From: Aureimonas fodinaquatilis
GTDB lineage: Bacteria > Pseudomonadota > Alphaproteobacteria > Rhizobiales > Rhizobiaceae
Assembly (NCBI RefSeq): GCF_008369445.1
Contig: NZ_VTWH01000006.1
Location: forward strand, 1-64,000
Length of the DNA: 64,000 nucleotides
Direction: 5' to 3'
Both the position numbers and the translations under genes were made by a program. Of the stretch, positions 52,374 to 61,892 are shown one piece after another. How positions within the stretch are numbered: the first letter of the stretch is position 1; each line of letters starts with the position of its first letter. The notes under the pieces were generated by a model, which saw nothing but the letters and a program-made list of their open reading frames with translations, was not told the origin of the DNA and did not search any database.

Positions 52374-52790
52374 TCTGCGGCGTTTGTGCCAGGTGCACTC
52401 GCGCGGTTGATCTTGTGCTTGCGCGCGGTTTTGAATGGGATTAGAGATGCGAAATGAGCCGAATGCGGGTGAAGCACATCCAAAGCCAGCGCGGTCTCAA
52501 CAGTGAAACGTTTATCGATACCGAATAGCCATGCTTGGCGCAGCCGATTAAGAAACTGATGAAGCTGAACGGGATCGAAAGGGAGCGACCACAGGCCGTA
52601 TAGATCGGCTGACATTGCGGTGTTCTGAACAATCCACCGAAGCTGCATTGCCGTTAAACATCACAGGCCCCTGCGTAGAACGCAGCGCTTGCTCCCGGTT
52701 TGCAGAGTCGGCATCCTCCTTTTTCCTCGCAGTTCCAAAGCGGCAAGCTTTGCAGAATTTGCACCAGTTTTTCCGTGAAGGTTATCGGCT
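52374..52790. other. 417-base region without a recognised gene
   Basis: A minus-strand frame of 98 codons (52352-52648) runs through it but has no recognisable family and no good ribosome binding site. The last part is the leader of kup. I see no repeat, RNA gene or strong hairpin. Confidence 0.4.
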
Positions 52791-54722
52791 ATGCCGAAAT
52801 TAAATGCAGCTACGCATGCCAGCATGCGCAAAAATCCTGCCGCCAGAAGCCGATCAGCAGCCGCCGTGCACAAAAAAGGTCTGGCGGCCACCACATTGGG
52901 CAGCATCGGCATTGTGTATGGCGACATCGGCACCAGCCCGCTCTACGCCATGAAAGAGTCGCTTCTGCATGTCGGACATACGCCTTCAGAAGCTGAGATT
53001 ATCGGCATAGTTTCACTGCTTGTGTGGTCTCTTCTGTTTGTCGTCACAGTAAAATATGTGGTTTTGATTTTACGGGCGGACAATGACGGCGAAGGCGGCG
53101 CCCTGTCGTTGATGGCACTGGCGCAGAAAGCCTTGCGGCGCCCCAGCCGAGTGGTGCTGGCGCTTGGCATGGTCGGCGCCGCGCTGTTCTATGGCGATGC
53201 GATCCTGACTCCCGCCGTGTCTGTGCTTTCGGCGGTGGAGGGTCTCAAAGTTACGCTGCCCTCTCTTGACCCGTTCATTGTGCCGATCTCCATCACCATC
53301 ATCGTCGTGCTGTATGCCGTGCAAAGTTCTGGCACCGGCCGGGTCGCTGTTTTCTTCGGCCCAGTCATGGCCATATGGTTTGTCAGCCTTGCCTTGCTGG
53401 GTCTGATGCACATTGGCGACGCACCGCAAATTCTTGCGGCTATCAACCCTGTTCATGGCCTGTGGTTCATGAGCAGCCACGGCATTATCGGCTTTACTGT
53501 TCTGGGCTCCGTGTTCCTCTCGGTCACCGGCGCAGAGGCGCTTTATGCTGATATGGGGCATTTTGGCCGGCGGCCCATAAGGTTGGCGTGGCTTGGCTTC
53601 GTTGGTCCCGCATTGCTTCTGAACTATCTGGGCCAGGGTGCCTTTGCGCTGATGGACCCAAGCGCCCTGCCCAACCTGTTCTTTCTGTCGGCTCCCGAAT
53701 GGGCTCGCCTGCCGCTTGTTCTTCTGGCAACCGCGGCAACCATCATTGCCGGACAGGCAGTCATTACAGGGGCATTTTCGCTGACCCGGCAGGCCATACA
53801 ACTTGGGTTGCTTCCACGTCTTCAAATCGAGCACACATCTGAAACCGAGCACGGGCAGATTTACATTCCGACCGTCAACTGGCTCATGCTGGCGGGCGTT
53901 GTCATGCTGATCCTGTATTTTCAGGATTCGTCATCGCTGGCGGCCGCCTATGGTATCGCGGTAACCGGTACGATGATTGTGACCAGTCTGCTGGCAATTG
54001 TGGTTTTTGCCTATGGCTGGAAATGGGGCCTGAGCCTGTCCATCATCGTCGTGACCCCTTTCCTGATCATCGATACGGCCTTTCTTGCGGCCAATCTTCT
54101 GAAGCTTGGCGATGGCGGCTACCTGCCGTTGGTCATCGGCGCTTTCATCGTGCTTCTGATGGTCACATGGGTCCGCGGAACCCGTGTCCTGACCGAAAAA
54201 GCCAGGCGCGAAAGCCTGCCACTCGACACATTCATTCAGAATATGGCGGGCTCAACATCGGTCACACGGGTGCCCGGAACAGCCATGTACCTGACCGGCA
54301 CGCCGGAAATTATTCCATCGGCTCTTTTGCACAATTTGAAACACAACCGCGTGCTGCACGACAGCAACGTGATTGTAACCGTCAAAACCGCAAACTCTCC
54401 ATTTGTTCAAGATGCGGATCGCATGGTCTATGAGGCGATTTCACCCTCATTCAGCCGCATCACCCTGAATTATGGGTTTCTCGAAGAACCTGATCTGATC
54501 AAGGCCCTTGTCCAGTTAAAAGAACTGGGAATGAAGTTCGATGTCATGTCCACGACGTTCTTTGTCGGTCGCCGGTCCATAAGGTTGGCCGAAAGAAGCG
54601 GAATGCCGCGTTGGCAGGGCTTGCTCTTCAAAAAGATGTCGCGCTTTTCCTATGATGCGATCGATTATTTTCGCATTCCGGTCAATCGCGTCGTCGAGTT
54701 GGGAACCTATGTGACGCTTTAG
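52791..54722 (+). CDS. kup: Potassium uptake protein Kup
   Basis: 643 residues with twelve membrane helices and a C-terminal cytoplasmic domain. The family opening is LGSIGIVYGDIGTSPLYAMK, followed by RADNDGEGGALSLMALAQKA and GAEALYADMGHFGRRPIRLA. Kup is a K+/H+ symporter of the inner membrane and a route for potassium uptake during osmotic or acid stress. A 36-residue polar N-terminal extension precedes the first helix. GAAGG precedes ATG by 10 bases. Confidence 0.95.
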   Translation: MPKLNAATHASMRKNPAARSRSAAAVHKKGLAATTLGSIGIVYGDIGTSPLYAMKESLLHVGHTPSEAEIIGIVSLLVWSLLFVVTVKYVVLILRADNDGEGGALSLMALAQKALRRPSRVVLALGMVGAALFYGDAILTPAVSVLSAVEGLKVTLPSLDPFIVPISITIIVVLYAVQSSGTGRVAVFFGPVMAIWFVSLALLGLMHIGDAPQILAAINPVHGLWFMSSHGIIGFTVLGSVFLSVTGAEALYADMGHFGRRPIRLAWLGFVGPALLLNYLGQGAFALMDPSALPNLFFLSAPEWARLPLVLLATAATIIAGQAVITGAFSLTRQAIQLGLLPRLQIEHTSETEHGQIYIPTVNWLMLAGVVMLILYFQDSSSLAAAYGIAVTGTMIVTSLLAIVVFAYGWKWGLSLSIIVVTPFLIIDTAFLAANLLKLGDGGYLPLVIGAFIVLLMVTWVRGTRVLTEKARRESLPLDTFIQNMAGSTSVTRVPGTAMYLTGTPEIIPSALLHNLKHNRVLHDSNVIVTVKTANSPFVQDADRMVYEAISPSFSRITLNYGFLEEPDLIKALVQLKELGMKFDVMSTTFFVGRRSIRLAERSGMPRWQGLLFKKMSRFSYDAIDYFRIPVNRVVELGTYVTL

Positions 54723-54731
54723 GATGGCGTG

Positions 54732-55535
54732 TCAGGCCGGCCACCACTTGTAAAAATGGTGCACAGGCCCGTTGCCGGAGCCGATCCTGAGCTGGTCGGC
54801 TGCCTCAAGTGCGCCGTGCAGATAGGCTTTGGCCGTGGCAACCGCCTCCGGCATGTCTTCGCCTATTGCCACCTGCGCGGCAATTGCCGCGGAAAGAGAA
54901 CAGCCAGTGCCATGATTGTTTTTGGTATCAAGGCGTGGGGCGGAATAGAATCTCGGCTGGCCACCGGCAGTGAACAATATATCGGTGCTGTCTTTCTCTG
55001 CTGAATGGCCACCCTTCATCAGCACTGCTCTTGGACCATAATGCAGGATAATGCTGGCTTGCTCTTCCATTTCGGCAAAGCTTTTTGCCCTGGGCATGCC
55101 CGAAAGCAAGGCCGCTTCCGCAATGTTGGGCGTTACAAGGTCGGCCAGCGGCAACAACCGCGTCATCAAAGCCGTGATTGCCCTGTCTTCCAGCAGCTTG
55201 TCGCCCGATGTTGCCACCATGACAGGGTCAAGAATGATGCGGCGCCGGTGCGCTTCCAGCCGGTCAGCTATTGCAACAATGGAATCCTTGCACGACACCA
55301 TGCCTATTTTGATGCTTTTAACGTCCAGATCGTTGAGAACCATATCAATTTGCGCGGCAATCATCGCCGGTGAAACATTCTCAATGGCTTTGACGCTGAG
55401 CGTGTTCTGCGCTGTGATTGCGGTTATGACGCTGGCCCCGTAGACTTCCATTGCGGAAAAGGTCTTCAGATCGGCCTGAATTCCAGCACCACCGGAACTG
55501 TCCGAACCGGCAATGGTCAACGCAATGAACGTCAT
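54732..55535 (-). CDS. thiD: Hydroxymethylpyrimidine/phosphomethylpyrimidine kinase ThiD
   Basis: 267 residues from MTFIALTIAGSDSSGGAGIQ (55535), the signature ribokinase-fold opening of ThiD. NNHGTGCSLSAAIAAQVAIG near the C-terminus is the ATP/anion-hole motif. It phosphorylates HMP twice to HMP-PP for thiamine synthesis or salvage. A TPP riboswitch lies about 105 bases upstream on the same strand. No other thiamine gene is in the window. Confidence 0.95.
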   Translation of the reverse strand: MTFIALTIAGSDSSGGAGIQADLKTFSAMEVYGASVITAITAQNTLSVKAIENVSPAMIAAQIDMVLNDLDVKSIKIGMVSCKDSIVAIADRLEAHRRRIILDPVMVATSGDKLLEDRAITALMTRLLPLADLVTPNIAEAALLSGMPRAKSFAEMEEQASIILHYGPRAVLMKGGHSAEKDSTDILFTAGGQPRFYSAPRLDTKNNHGTGCSLSAAIAAQVAIGEDMPEAVATAKAYLHGALEAADQLRIGSGNGPVHHFYKWWPA

Positions 55536-55639
55536 TACACACTCCACACATGACTGGAGCCGGATTGACCGTGGCTGAAAAAAGCAACCGCAGGATCTGG
55601 CCGTCTGAACAAGTCATAACGGCGACGCCACACGGCAAC

Positions 55640-55728
55640 CTCCGTTCCTACGCCGGAATGACCCGGATCAGGTTCAAGGGTTTGACAATCATCATCTCAG
55701 CTCGCGGACGAATCTGCGCGCACCCCTC
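55640..55728 (-). promoter_or_regulatory. TPP riboswitch (THI element) upstream of thiD
   Basis: Read on the minus strand, the conserved THI-box segments appear in order: GGGGTGC near 55726, GCTGAGATGATGAT near 55701, ACCCTTGAACCTGATCCGGG near 55680-55660 and CATTCCGGCGTAGGAA near 55660-55645. Thiamine diphosphate binding should shut down thiD expression. The terminator or RBS-masking stem was not resolved; a T tract (GCGGTTGCTTTTTTC) near 55580 suggests termination. Confidence 0.93.
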
Positions 55729-55778
55729 GGAATTTGTACGAGAATGGCGAGCGAAAAAATAATGTCAACGCTCAGTTT

Positions 55779-56972
55779 TCAATCGAGCTTGCGAGAGACT
55801 GCCTCAAGAAAGTTATTCTCATCAATTGGCCAGGAACCTTCCGGTTTTGATTGCGCACCCCACATGGCAATCACTACCCTGCGCCGGGGATTGATGTAGA
55901 TATACTGGCCAAAATCACCAATTGCAGCGAAGGCTCCGTCCTGCTCAAAACCCTCATTTTGCGCAACCGGCCACCACATGTAACCAAAGTCGACCTGTCT
56001 TCCACCGATCTCGTGTGATGTGCCGCCGGCTCTGACCCAGCCCTCCGGCAAAATACGCTCACCATCGATCACGCCGTCTTCAAGAATGAACTGGCCCAAT
56101 CGGGCAAAATCCCGCAACCGCGCGGAAAAGCCGGTTCCCCCAAGCTCCTGCCCATCTGCGGAATCCAGCCACCAAACGGCATCACTTTCCATGCCGGCTC
56201 GCCGCCAGATCTTTTCAGACAGATAGTCTGAAAGCCTCGTGCCAGTTGCGGCCGTAACTACGGATGCGAGAAGATAAGCTTCGCCGGTTGAATAGTTCCA
56301 CAAGGTTCCCGGATCACCTGCACGTTCCAGCCCTGAAAACAAATCATCGATTTGCTGCCTGTTTTCGGCTTCCTGCGCATCCAGCAACAAGCGATGTTCA
56401 GACGCCGGGTCGGAATAGCGCTCATTCCATTTGACACCAGACGACATCAGAAGCGCCTGACGAATGGTGACACCCTCATAGGCCGTGGTTTCAAGCTGCG
56501 GCAGATACTTGTCCAGCCGATCGTCTATGCTTCCAATGGCCCCGTCATGAATTGCCGCGCCGACAAGAACCGATGTTATCGATGCCGTGACTGACATGGA
56601 CATCCAGCGTGCGGTTTCATCATTGCCGAGCTCATAATCCTCAAAGGCAGTTTGCCCATCTTTAAGGACCAGGAGGCCGGCTACCCGGTTCATCGACATA
56701 TAGTCGTAAAGGTCATAATTCTTGCCGCCGGACGGTATGACCAGACCATCCAGTGATCGGGAGGATGGCAGAAACATCCGCACAGGCCCTTCCGCACGTG
56801 AAACAGCCACATTTGCCAGCTTGTCGGCATCCCGAAATGTTCTCACCTGCATATCGGGCAGCAGGCGTCCTTCATAGAGCTGCTGTATGGTGCCGATTTC
56901 CTGTGCCTGCGCGGGCGAAACGGCCAGAAGACAGCCCATTGCGGCAGCCAATACAGCCCGAATCATGAGCAT
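55779..56972 (-). CDS. Serine hydrolase (beta-lactamase class C-like), catalytic Lys replaced
   Basis: 397 residues from the ATG at 56972, which begins the signal peptide (MLMIRAVLAAAMGCLLAVSP, then AQAQ); the frame reaches 57053 and the start is uncertain. The fold is that of 6-aminohexanoate-dimer hydrolase/class C beta-lactamases (GLVIPSGGKNYDLYDYMSMN; LLMSSGVKWNERYSD; LWNYSTGEAYLLASVV with the active-site Tyr). The SxxK motif reads SVTA: Ser codon at 56592-56594, but the Lys position is Ala (GCA, 56583-56585). The protein may have lost hydrolase activity or use another base. Exported. Confidence 0.85.
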   Translation of the reverse strand: MLMIRAVLAAAMGCLLAVSPAQAQEIGTIQQLYEGRLLPDMQVRTFRDADKLANVAVSRAEGPVRMFLPSSRSLDGLVIPSGGKNYDLYDYMSMNRVAGLLVLKDGQTAFEDYELGNDETARWMSMSVTASITSVLVGAAIHDGAIGSIDDRLDKYLPQLETTAYEGVTIRQALLMSSGVKWNERYSDPASEHRLLLDAQEAENRQQIDDLFSGLERAGDPGTLWNYSTGEAYLLASVVTAATGTRLSDYLSEKIWRRAGMESDAVWWLDSADGQELGGTGFSARLRDFARLGQFILEDGVIDGERILPEGWVRAGGTSHEIGGRQVDFGYMWWPVAQNEGFEQDGAFAAIGDFGQYIYINPRRRVVIAMWGAQSKPEGSWPIDENNFLEAVSRKLD

Positions 56973-57194
56973 TTCAAACGGGCCATCCATGGTCGCAAAC
57001 ATAGCATTCTCCAATCCGCGTGATGCTATAAGGCAGATTGATTTTGTCTCCAATCAAGTATCGTCAGACACACGATAATATCCGTTATCATCAGCCACAT
57101 CATCCTGCGCGCAAGCGCCGCAGCAGCCTTGCCCTTATCTTGCCTTATCTGGAACATAAACGCTGTAACGGGACAAACAGCTTCACGGTTATCA

Positions 57195-58052
57195 ATGCTA
57201 TTTTCGCAGACTGTTTCGCGCGCCATTCTGGCAGCAATGTTGCTTCTGGGGGTGGGGGCGCTTGCGGGTTGTCAGTCAACAGATATGGCGGCATTGGCTC
57301 CTGAGCCAAAGGTCGATCCGGCGGAAAAGGAATGCATGGCTCGCGCCATGTATTTTGAGTCCAACCGATCCAGTGACGAAGGCATGCTTGCAGTTGGCAC
57401 CGTGGTGATGAACCGGGTTAATTCAGGCAACTATCCGCAATCTGTCTGCGAGGTTGTCGGGCAGAAAAACCAGTTCGCCCAAGGTGTTCTCACGCGGAAA
57501 ATGACCGAAGACAAAGCGCGCGCCGAGCGCAATGCAGAGCGGGTTCTTGTTGGCGAACGGCATGCGTTGGTGGGCGATGCGATGTTTTTTCACACCGCCG
57601 GGCTGTCATTCGGCTATCCCAACATGAATTATGTGGCGATTGCCGGCGGCAATGCTTTTTATGAACGAGTTTCGCGCGAGCTTCGCAGCGGCAAGCGCAT
57701 GCGTTCGCAGTCGGAAGCGCGCAAGCGCCAGAGCGCTCATGTTGCGGCAAATGGCGCAACGGCTTTGGTGGCCCGGCAGCAAACTTGCCGCCAGACCACC
57801 GGAACAGCGCATTCAGAGATCGCGCAGCTCAGCGGGCAGCAGGGCTGCGGGGAAGTCCTGGTAGGAAACCGGACGCAGGAACCGGTCAATGGCCAGAGCG
57901 CCGACCGAGGTGGACCGACCATCGGAGGTGGCGGGGAACGGTCCGCCATGAACCATAGCGGTGGAAACCTCGACACCAGTGCCAAACCCATTGACGAGCA
58001 AGCGGCCCGCACGGCGTTCCATAAGCGGCAACAACGACCGAACACTCTCTGA
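57195..58052 (+). CDS. SleB-like cell wall hydrolase lipoprotein
   Basis: 285 residues from ATG at 57195. A lipoprotein signal ends [13 protein letters not shown], with the acylated Cys at about 27. The hydrolase_2 domain follows ([20 protein letters not shown] with the catalytic Glu, [30 protein letters not shown]). It should cleave peptidoglycan at the membrane. The last 80 residues are encoded on DNA that is also the 3' end of the dehydrogenase gene on the other strand, and their composition (Gln, Gly, Arg) is unlike the rest; the natural stop may be elsewhere. Confidence 0.82.
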   Translation: MLFSQTVSRAILAAMLLLGVGALAGCQSTDMAALAPEPKVDPAEKECMARAMYFESNRSSDEGMLAVGTVVMNRVNSGNYPQSVCEVVGQKNQFAQGVLTRKMTEDKARAERNAERVLVGERHALVGDAMFFHTAGLSFGYPNMNYVAIAGGNAFYERVSRELRSGKRMRSQSEARKRQSAHVAANGATALVARQQTCRQTTGTAHSEIAQLSGQQGCGEVLVGNRTQEPVNGQSADRGGPTIGGGGERSAMNHSGGNLDTSAKPIDEQAARTAFHKRQQRPNTL

Positions 58053-59342
58053 ATCGGAATCAGCCAGGTGAACCGCAATGGTTAGCTGGCCTTCCAGCTT
58101 TTCAAGGATGGTCTGCAACTCGGCCATGTTCTGACAGCGAACCAGCAGGGATGCGGCGCCGAAGACCTCTTCGTGCAAAGCCGGATCCGACAGAAACTCC
58201 TGCCCCGACACCGTAAACAGCGCAGCCTGCCCCTGGCAGTTCTGCCCGGCCTGACCGTGCGCCAGGGTGGTGACAGCGGCATGGTTTTCAAGCCGTGAAA
58301 CGCCCTCTTCGTAGGATTTGTGAATTCCGGCGGTCAGCATGGTTTGTGCGGGCAGCTTGGCCAGCTCTTCGGCAGCAGATTTTTCAAACCGCGTCAGGTC
58401 ATCGCCTGCGACTGCCAGCAACAGGCCAGGATTGGTGCAGAACTGACCAGCGCCCAGCGTGACAGACTGCGCAAATGCCGCGCCGATTTTCTCTGCGCGT
58501 TCAGACAATGCGCCCTGCAACAGAAGAACCGGATTGATTGAGCTCATTTCGGCGTAAACCGGAATTGGCTCGGCCCGCTCCTGTGCAATCTTCATGAAGG
58601 CGGTGCCGCCGCCGCGAGATCCGGTAAAGCCGACGGCTTTGATTCGCGAATCTGCAACCAGGCCCTGACCAACTTTGCGGCCGGTATCAAACAGCAGCGC
58701 AAAGGTGCCGGATGGCAGACCTGCATCGGCCACAGCCTTCTGTACTGCGCGGCCGATCAACTCGGAGGTGCCGAGATGTGCGGAGTGCGCCTTGGCTATA
58801 ACCGGGCAACCAGCAGCCAGTGCAGATGCGGTATCGCCGCCCGCAATCGAGAAGGCCAGGGGAAAGTTGGAGGCCGAAAACACTGCAACCGGACCCAAAC
58901 CAACCATGCGGGCTTTCAGCTCTGGCTTGCGTGCGGGCTTGCGGTCTTCGTCTGCGGCATCTTTGACAACGCGCAAAAAGTCGCCCTTACGGACGATTTG
59001 CGCAAAGAAGCGAAGCTGGCCCACGGTGCGGCCACGCTCGCCTTCCACGCGCCCGCGCATGAGGCCGCTTTCGGCCACGCAACGGTCTACCAGCTCGTCG
59101 CCAAGCGCCATAATGTTGTCGGCAATCGCTTCCAGAAATGCTGCGCGCTCTTCCAGGGGCCGGTTGCGATAATCGTCAAAGGCTTCTGAGGCCAGAGCGC
59201 AGGCACGATCCAGATCGGCTTGCGTTGCACCGCCAAAAGCTGGCTCCAGCGTTTCACCGGTGTTTGGGTTAAAGGCGCGAACTTCGCCGTTTGTGCCGTG
59301 GATGGCTTTGCCATCAATCAGGTTTTCGCCGGTAATCGGCAT
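57813..59342 (-). CDS. 2,5-dioxovalerate (alpha-ketoglutaric semialdehyde) dehydrogenase-type aldehyde dehydrogenase
   Basis: 509 residues from [20 protein letters not shown] (59342). The catalytic Glu is in [10 protein letters not shown] and the Cys in [13 protein letters not shown]; the cofactor loop FTGSRGGG is present. It is of the NADP-type subgroup acting on alpha-ketoglutaric semialdehyde in sugar-acid and hydroxyproline breakdown. No companion dehydratase is nearby, so the substrate is only a family inference. Confidence 0.87.
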   Translation of the reverse strand: MPITGENLIDGKAIHGTNGEVRAFNPNTGETLEPAFGGATQADLDRACALASEAFDDYRNRPLEERAAFLEAIADNIMALGDELVDRCVAESGLMRGRVEGERGRTVGQLRFFAQIVRKGDFLRVVKDAADEDRKPARKPELKARMVGLGPVAVFSASNFPLAFSIAGGDTASALAAGCPVIAKAHSAHLGTSELIGRAVQKAVADAGLPSGTFALLFDTGRKVGQGLVADSRIKAVGFTGSRGGGTAFMKIAQERAEPIPVYAEMSSINPVLLLQGALSERAEKIGAAFAQSVTLGAGQFCTNPGLLLAVAGDDLTRFEKSAAEELAKLPAQTMLTAGIHKSYEEGVSRLENHAAVTTLAHGQAGQNCQGQAALFTVSGQEFLSDPALHEEVFGAASLLVRCQNMAELQTILEKLEGQLTIAVHLADSDSESVRSLLPLMERRAGRLLVNGFGTGVEVSTAMVHGGPFPATSDGRSTSVGALAIDRFLRPVSYQDFPAALLPAELRDL

Positions 59343-59626
59343 GAAATTCTCCCGTGCTTTTAAGGGTGGCTGCATCTGCCGAATTGCTTATGCCCGGGCC
59401 AGGGAATTTTGCCGCAGGCTGGATGCACGCCACGGTTAGTTCCTTTCCCATACGAGCGGCATCGTCAAGCATGGACAACCAAATTGTGTGACTTATTGTT
59501 TCACGAGAGAGTGCTTTTCGGGATGAGAAGTTTGGTATCGTGCTTGCCGATGAACGAACTATCGGCTAGGAGAGTTTTCATCTGCACTGGCTTCCGGGTC
59601 GTGCAGCGCATTGCGGTTTACCGCAT

Positions 59627-59703
59627 GCACCCGTAGCTCAGCTGGATAGAGTGCTGCCCTCCGAAGGCAGAGGTCACAGGTTCGAATCCTGTCGGGTGCG
59701 CCA
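59627..59703 (+). tRNA. tRNA-Arg (anticodon CCG)
   Basis: 77 bases with encoded CCA. Acceptor arms GCACCCG/CGGGTGC pair fully; D-arm GCTCAGCTGGATAGAGT, anticodon stem CTGCC/GGCAG with loop CTCCGAA (anticodon CCG) and T-arm ACAGGTTCGAATCCTGT are intact. Its 3' part is shared, on the opposite strand, with the end of the recombinase frame. Confidence 0.97.
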
Positions 59704-61147
59704 TTTTAGTACAGAACTCTGAACGCCGAACGCCGCCGTTTCTACGCTGGAAGCGGCGACCAGCGTTCGCAGAAGTTCTGACTTTGATCCCATGATACGA
59801 ACCTCATCGTCAGCAACCTCGACCCGCTGCGCCAGGGCGCGAAGGTGGTCGCGATGATATCCGCCATTGTCGAGCCGTATCCGTTCACGCGCCTTACAGG
59901 CGAGGGCCTTGAGCATGTCGGGCGTGACACCCTGACTACCTGAGCTATTGAGGGCGAGCTGCGTTCGCTCGACGTCGGCGGTGGCTTGGTCACGCAATGC
60001 CTTGAGACTTGCCATGCGCTCTTTCGCCATAGCGTCGTACTTGTCGATCATTCCACCTTCGATGGCGTCAAACAGACGGCCGATCCGTTGGTCAGTCTCT
60101 GTGATTCGTCTGTTAAGCTCTGCCAGATGCGCTCGGCGACGCTCGACACGCTCCTGACGCCGGTCGATGACGCTGGAAAGGATGGATTCCAGCCGCTTGG
60201 GCTGGAGCAAGCGATCTCCAATATGATCGGCGACGAGATGGGCCAGCTTGCCCATCGGAATCGCTCGACCCTTGCAGCCGGTGTTGCCCTGCTGCGCCTT
60301 GGTCGAGCAGGTGTAGTATCGGTATGTTTGCCCAGCGCTTCCCTTTCCAGTGCGTAGCGTCATGGCACCTCCGCACTTTGCGCAGAAGCAAATGCCCGTC
60401 AGCAGCGTGGGACCGCTGGAGATCCGTGCCGGCGTCACCAAAGGATCACGCGACTTCAAACGCGCTTGCACAGCGTCGAATATATCGCGCTCGATCAAGG
60501 GAGGCACCGTCATGATGGCGACCTCGCTCTCCGGCTTCTTCTCCCGGTTTTTATGCGAGCGTGTGTTGAACCTGTGTTCGCCGATATAGGTGGTCCGGGT
60601 CAGGATGGCGTGGATTTGCGCCAGCCCCCATTTGCCACCGTCACGGGTGAAGAAGTTGCGCTCGTTGAGATAAGTGGCAATAGCCTTGACGCCCATTGCG
60701 CCGGACGTGCTTGGCGTTCTCCTTCGACTGATACTCGTCGAACAGCGCCATGATCTGCCGCATCATCTGGTGCATGGGGTCATCCCCCATTTCCTGCGTG
60801 ATAGACACCAACTTGATGCCGTTCTTCGCCAGCTTCCGGACGTAGAACTCCATCTCGAAATGATCGCGGAAGAAGCGCGAGAAGCTATGCACCACGACAA
60901 TATCGAAGGGCGCGGGCTTGGACGTGCCAGCTTCGATCATGCGCTGGAACTCGGGGCGCTTGTCGTTGGTGGCGGTTGCGCCCGGCTCGACATAGGTTTC
61001 AACGAGTTGGTAGCCGCGTTGCTCGCAATAGGCTTCGCCCTGCCGCTTCTGATCGGGAATGGAAATGTCATGCTCGGCCTGCCGGGCAGTGGAGACGCGC
61101 AGATAGAGCGCGGCGCGGGCGGTAGCGGTTGGGCTGTGCATGTTCAT
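59674..61147 (-). pseudogene. Serine recombinase, broken by an internal deletion and frameshift
   Basis: The N-terminal resolvase domain reads from 61147 (ALYLRVSTARQAEHDISIPD, nucleophile Ser19; SFSRFFRDHFEMEFYVRKLA; LFDEYQSKENAKHV). The recombinase and zinc-ribbon parts then continue in a different frame from about 60696 (MGVKAIATYLNERNFFTRDG; CAKCGGAMTLRTG) to 59674. In intact relatives about 45-50 residues lie between KENAKHV and MGVKAI; here they are deleted and the frame is lost. The reverse-complemented tRNA 3' end supplies the last residues ([10 protein letters not shown], stop). ATG at 61147 overlaps the tumA stop. Confidence 0.87.
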
Positions 61148-61542
61148 GGTCGGCCTCCTATAGCCTTCTTCGCCTTGGGGCGGTCGATCAGGGGCAACGC
61201 CAGCTCCACCCGGTCATGCACGACCTTGGGCGCGAGTTTACGCCCATGCCCCAGCTCAAGCCTCACGAGGCCATAGCTCTCCATGGTTTTCAGGGTGCGT
61301 GAGAGATTGGAGCCGGCCCGGCCGGTGATTTCCGCCAGTTCCTCCAGCGACGCCGGGGCTTTCTCGGCGATGACGCGCAGCAACTCGCGGTTCCTGGCCG
61401 ACAGCACCTTGGCAAAGGATTCGGTCGAGGTGAACCACACCTTGGGGTCGCCGGGCGCGGGCTTTTCCTCGCCCTTGGCAATCCGCATGGTGCGGGCCTT
61501 CATTTCTTCGTAGTCGGCAATCCCGACTTTCAATGTGGTCAT
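61144..61542 (-). CDS. TumA-type antitoxin, HVO_A0114-like winged-helix protein
   Basis: 132 residues. A MarR/HVO_A0114-like winged helix runs from about residue 45 to 115 (LSARNRELLRVIAEKAPASL, ITGRAGSNLSRTLKTMESYG). Such proteins are the antitoxin partners of TumE toxins; they bind DNA and so autoregulate the operon. It overlaps tumE by 4 bases upstream and the recombinase by 4 bases downstream. Antitoxin role rests on the pairing. Confidence 0.78.
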   Translation of the reverse strand: MTTLKVGIADYEEMKARTMRIAKGEEKPAPGDPKVWFTSTESFAKVLSARNRELLRVIAEKAPASLEELAEITGRAGSNLSRTLKTMESYGLVRLELGHGRKLAPKVVHDRVELALPLIDRPKAKKAIGGRP

Positions 61543-61892
61543 AGGGAACCTCGCTCCTTCAACACTGCGTCAACCGCCTGCCAGAAGTCGGCCAGCAAAG
61601 TGGCCGCATCCTCGTAGGCGTAGGGCTTCACAGTTTGGAGGCGGTGCCGATGGTCCATCGGCTCGCCCCTCTTGCCCCGCCCGACCGGATGGGCGTTATC
61701 GAGGCCGACCAGCCGCTCGCCCGAAGGCCCGTGAAGCGTAAGCGAATAATCGAGGCCGTGCGGCTTTTCCGGCGATGCCGGAACGCGGGTTACGACGAAC
61801 TTCACCCAATGGCCGCCCTCGGGATCGACAAAGAGCATCTGTCCATCAAGGTCCAGAAGCGTGTCGAGGCCCGGATCACGATCCACGCTCAT
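61539..61892 (-). CDS. TumE-type toxin (DUF6516)
   Basis: 117 residues of the TumE/DUF6516 family: GGHWVKFVVTRVPASPEKPH, GLDYSLTLHGPSGERLVGLD, then HRHRLQTVKPYAYEDAATLL. The family is the toxin half of TumE-TumA toxin-antitoxin pairs and is thought to act on RNA. Gene order toxin-antitoxin fits. It overlaps the upstream hypothetical gene and tumA by 4 bases each. Confidence 0.75.
   Translation of the reverse strand: MSVDRDPGLDTLLDLDGQMLFVDPEGGHWVKFVVTRVPASPEKPHGLDYSLTLHGPSGERLVGLDNAHPVGRGKRGEPMDHRHRLQTVKPYAYEDAATLLADFWQAVDAVLKERGSL

Noticed and set aside
52352-52648. Minus-strand frame of 98 codons before kup
   Set aside because: No recognisable family, no start signal; overlaps the end of the small membrane protein gene.
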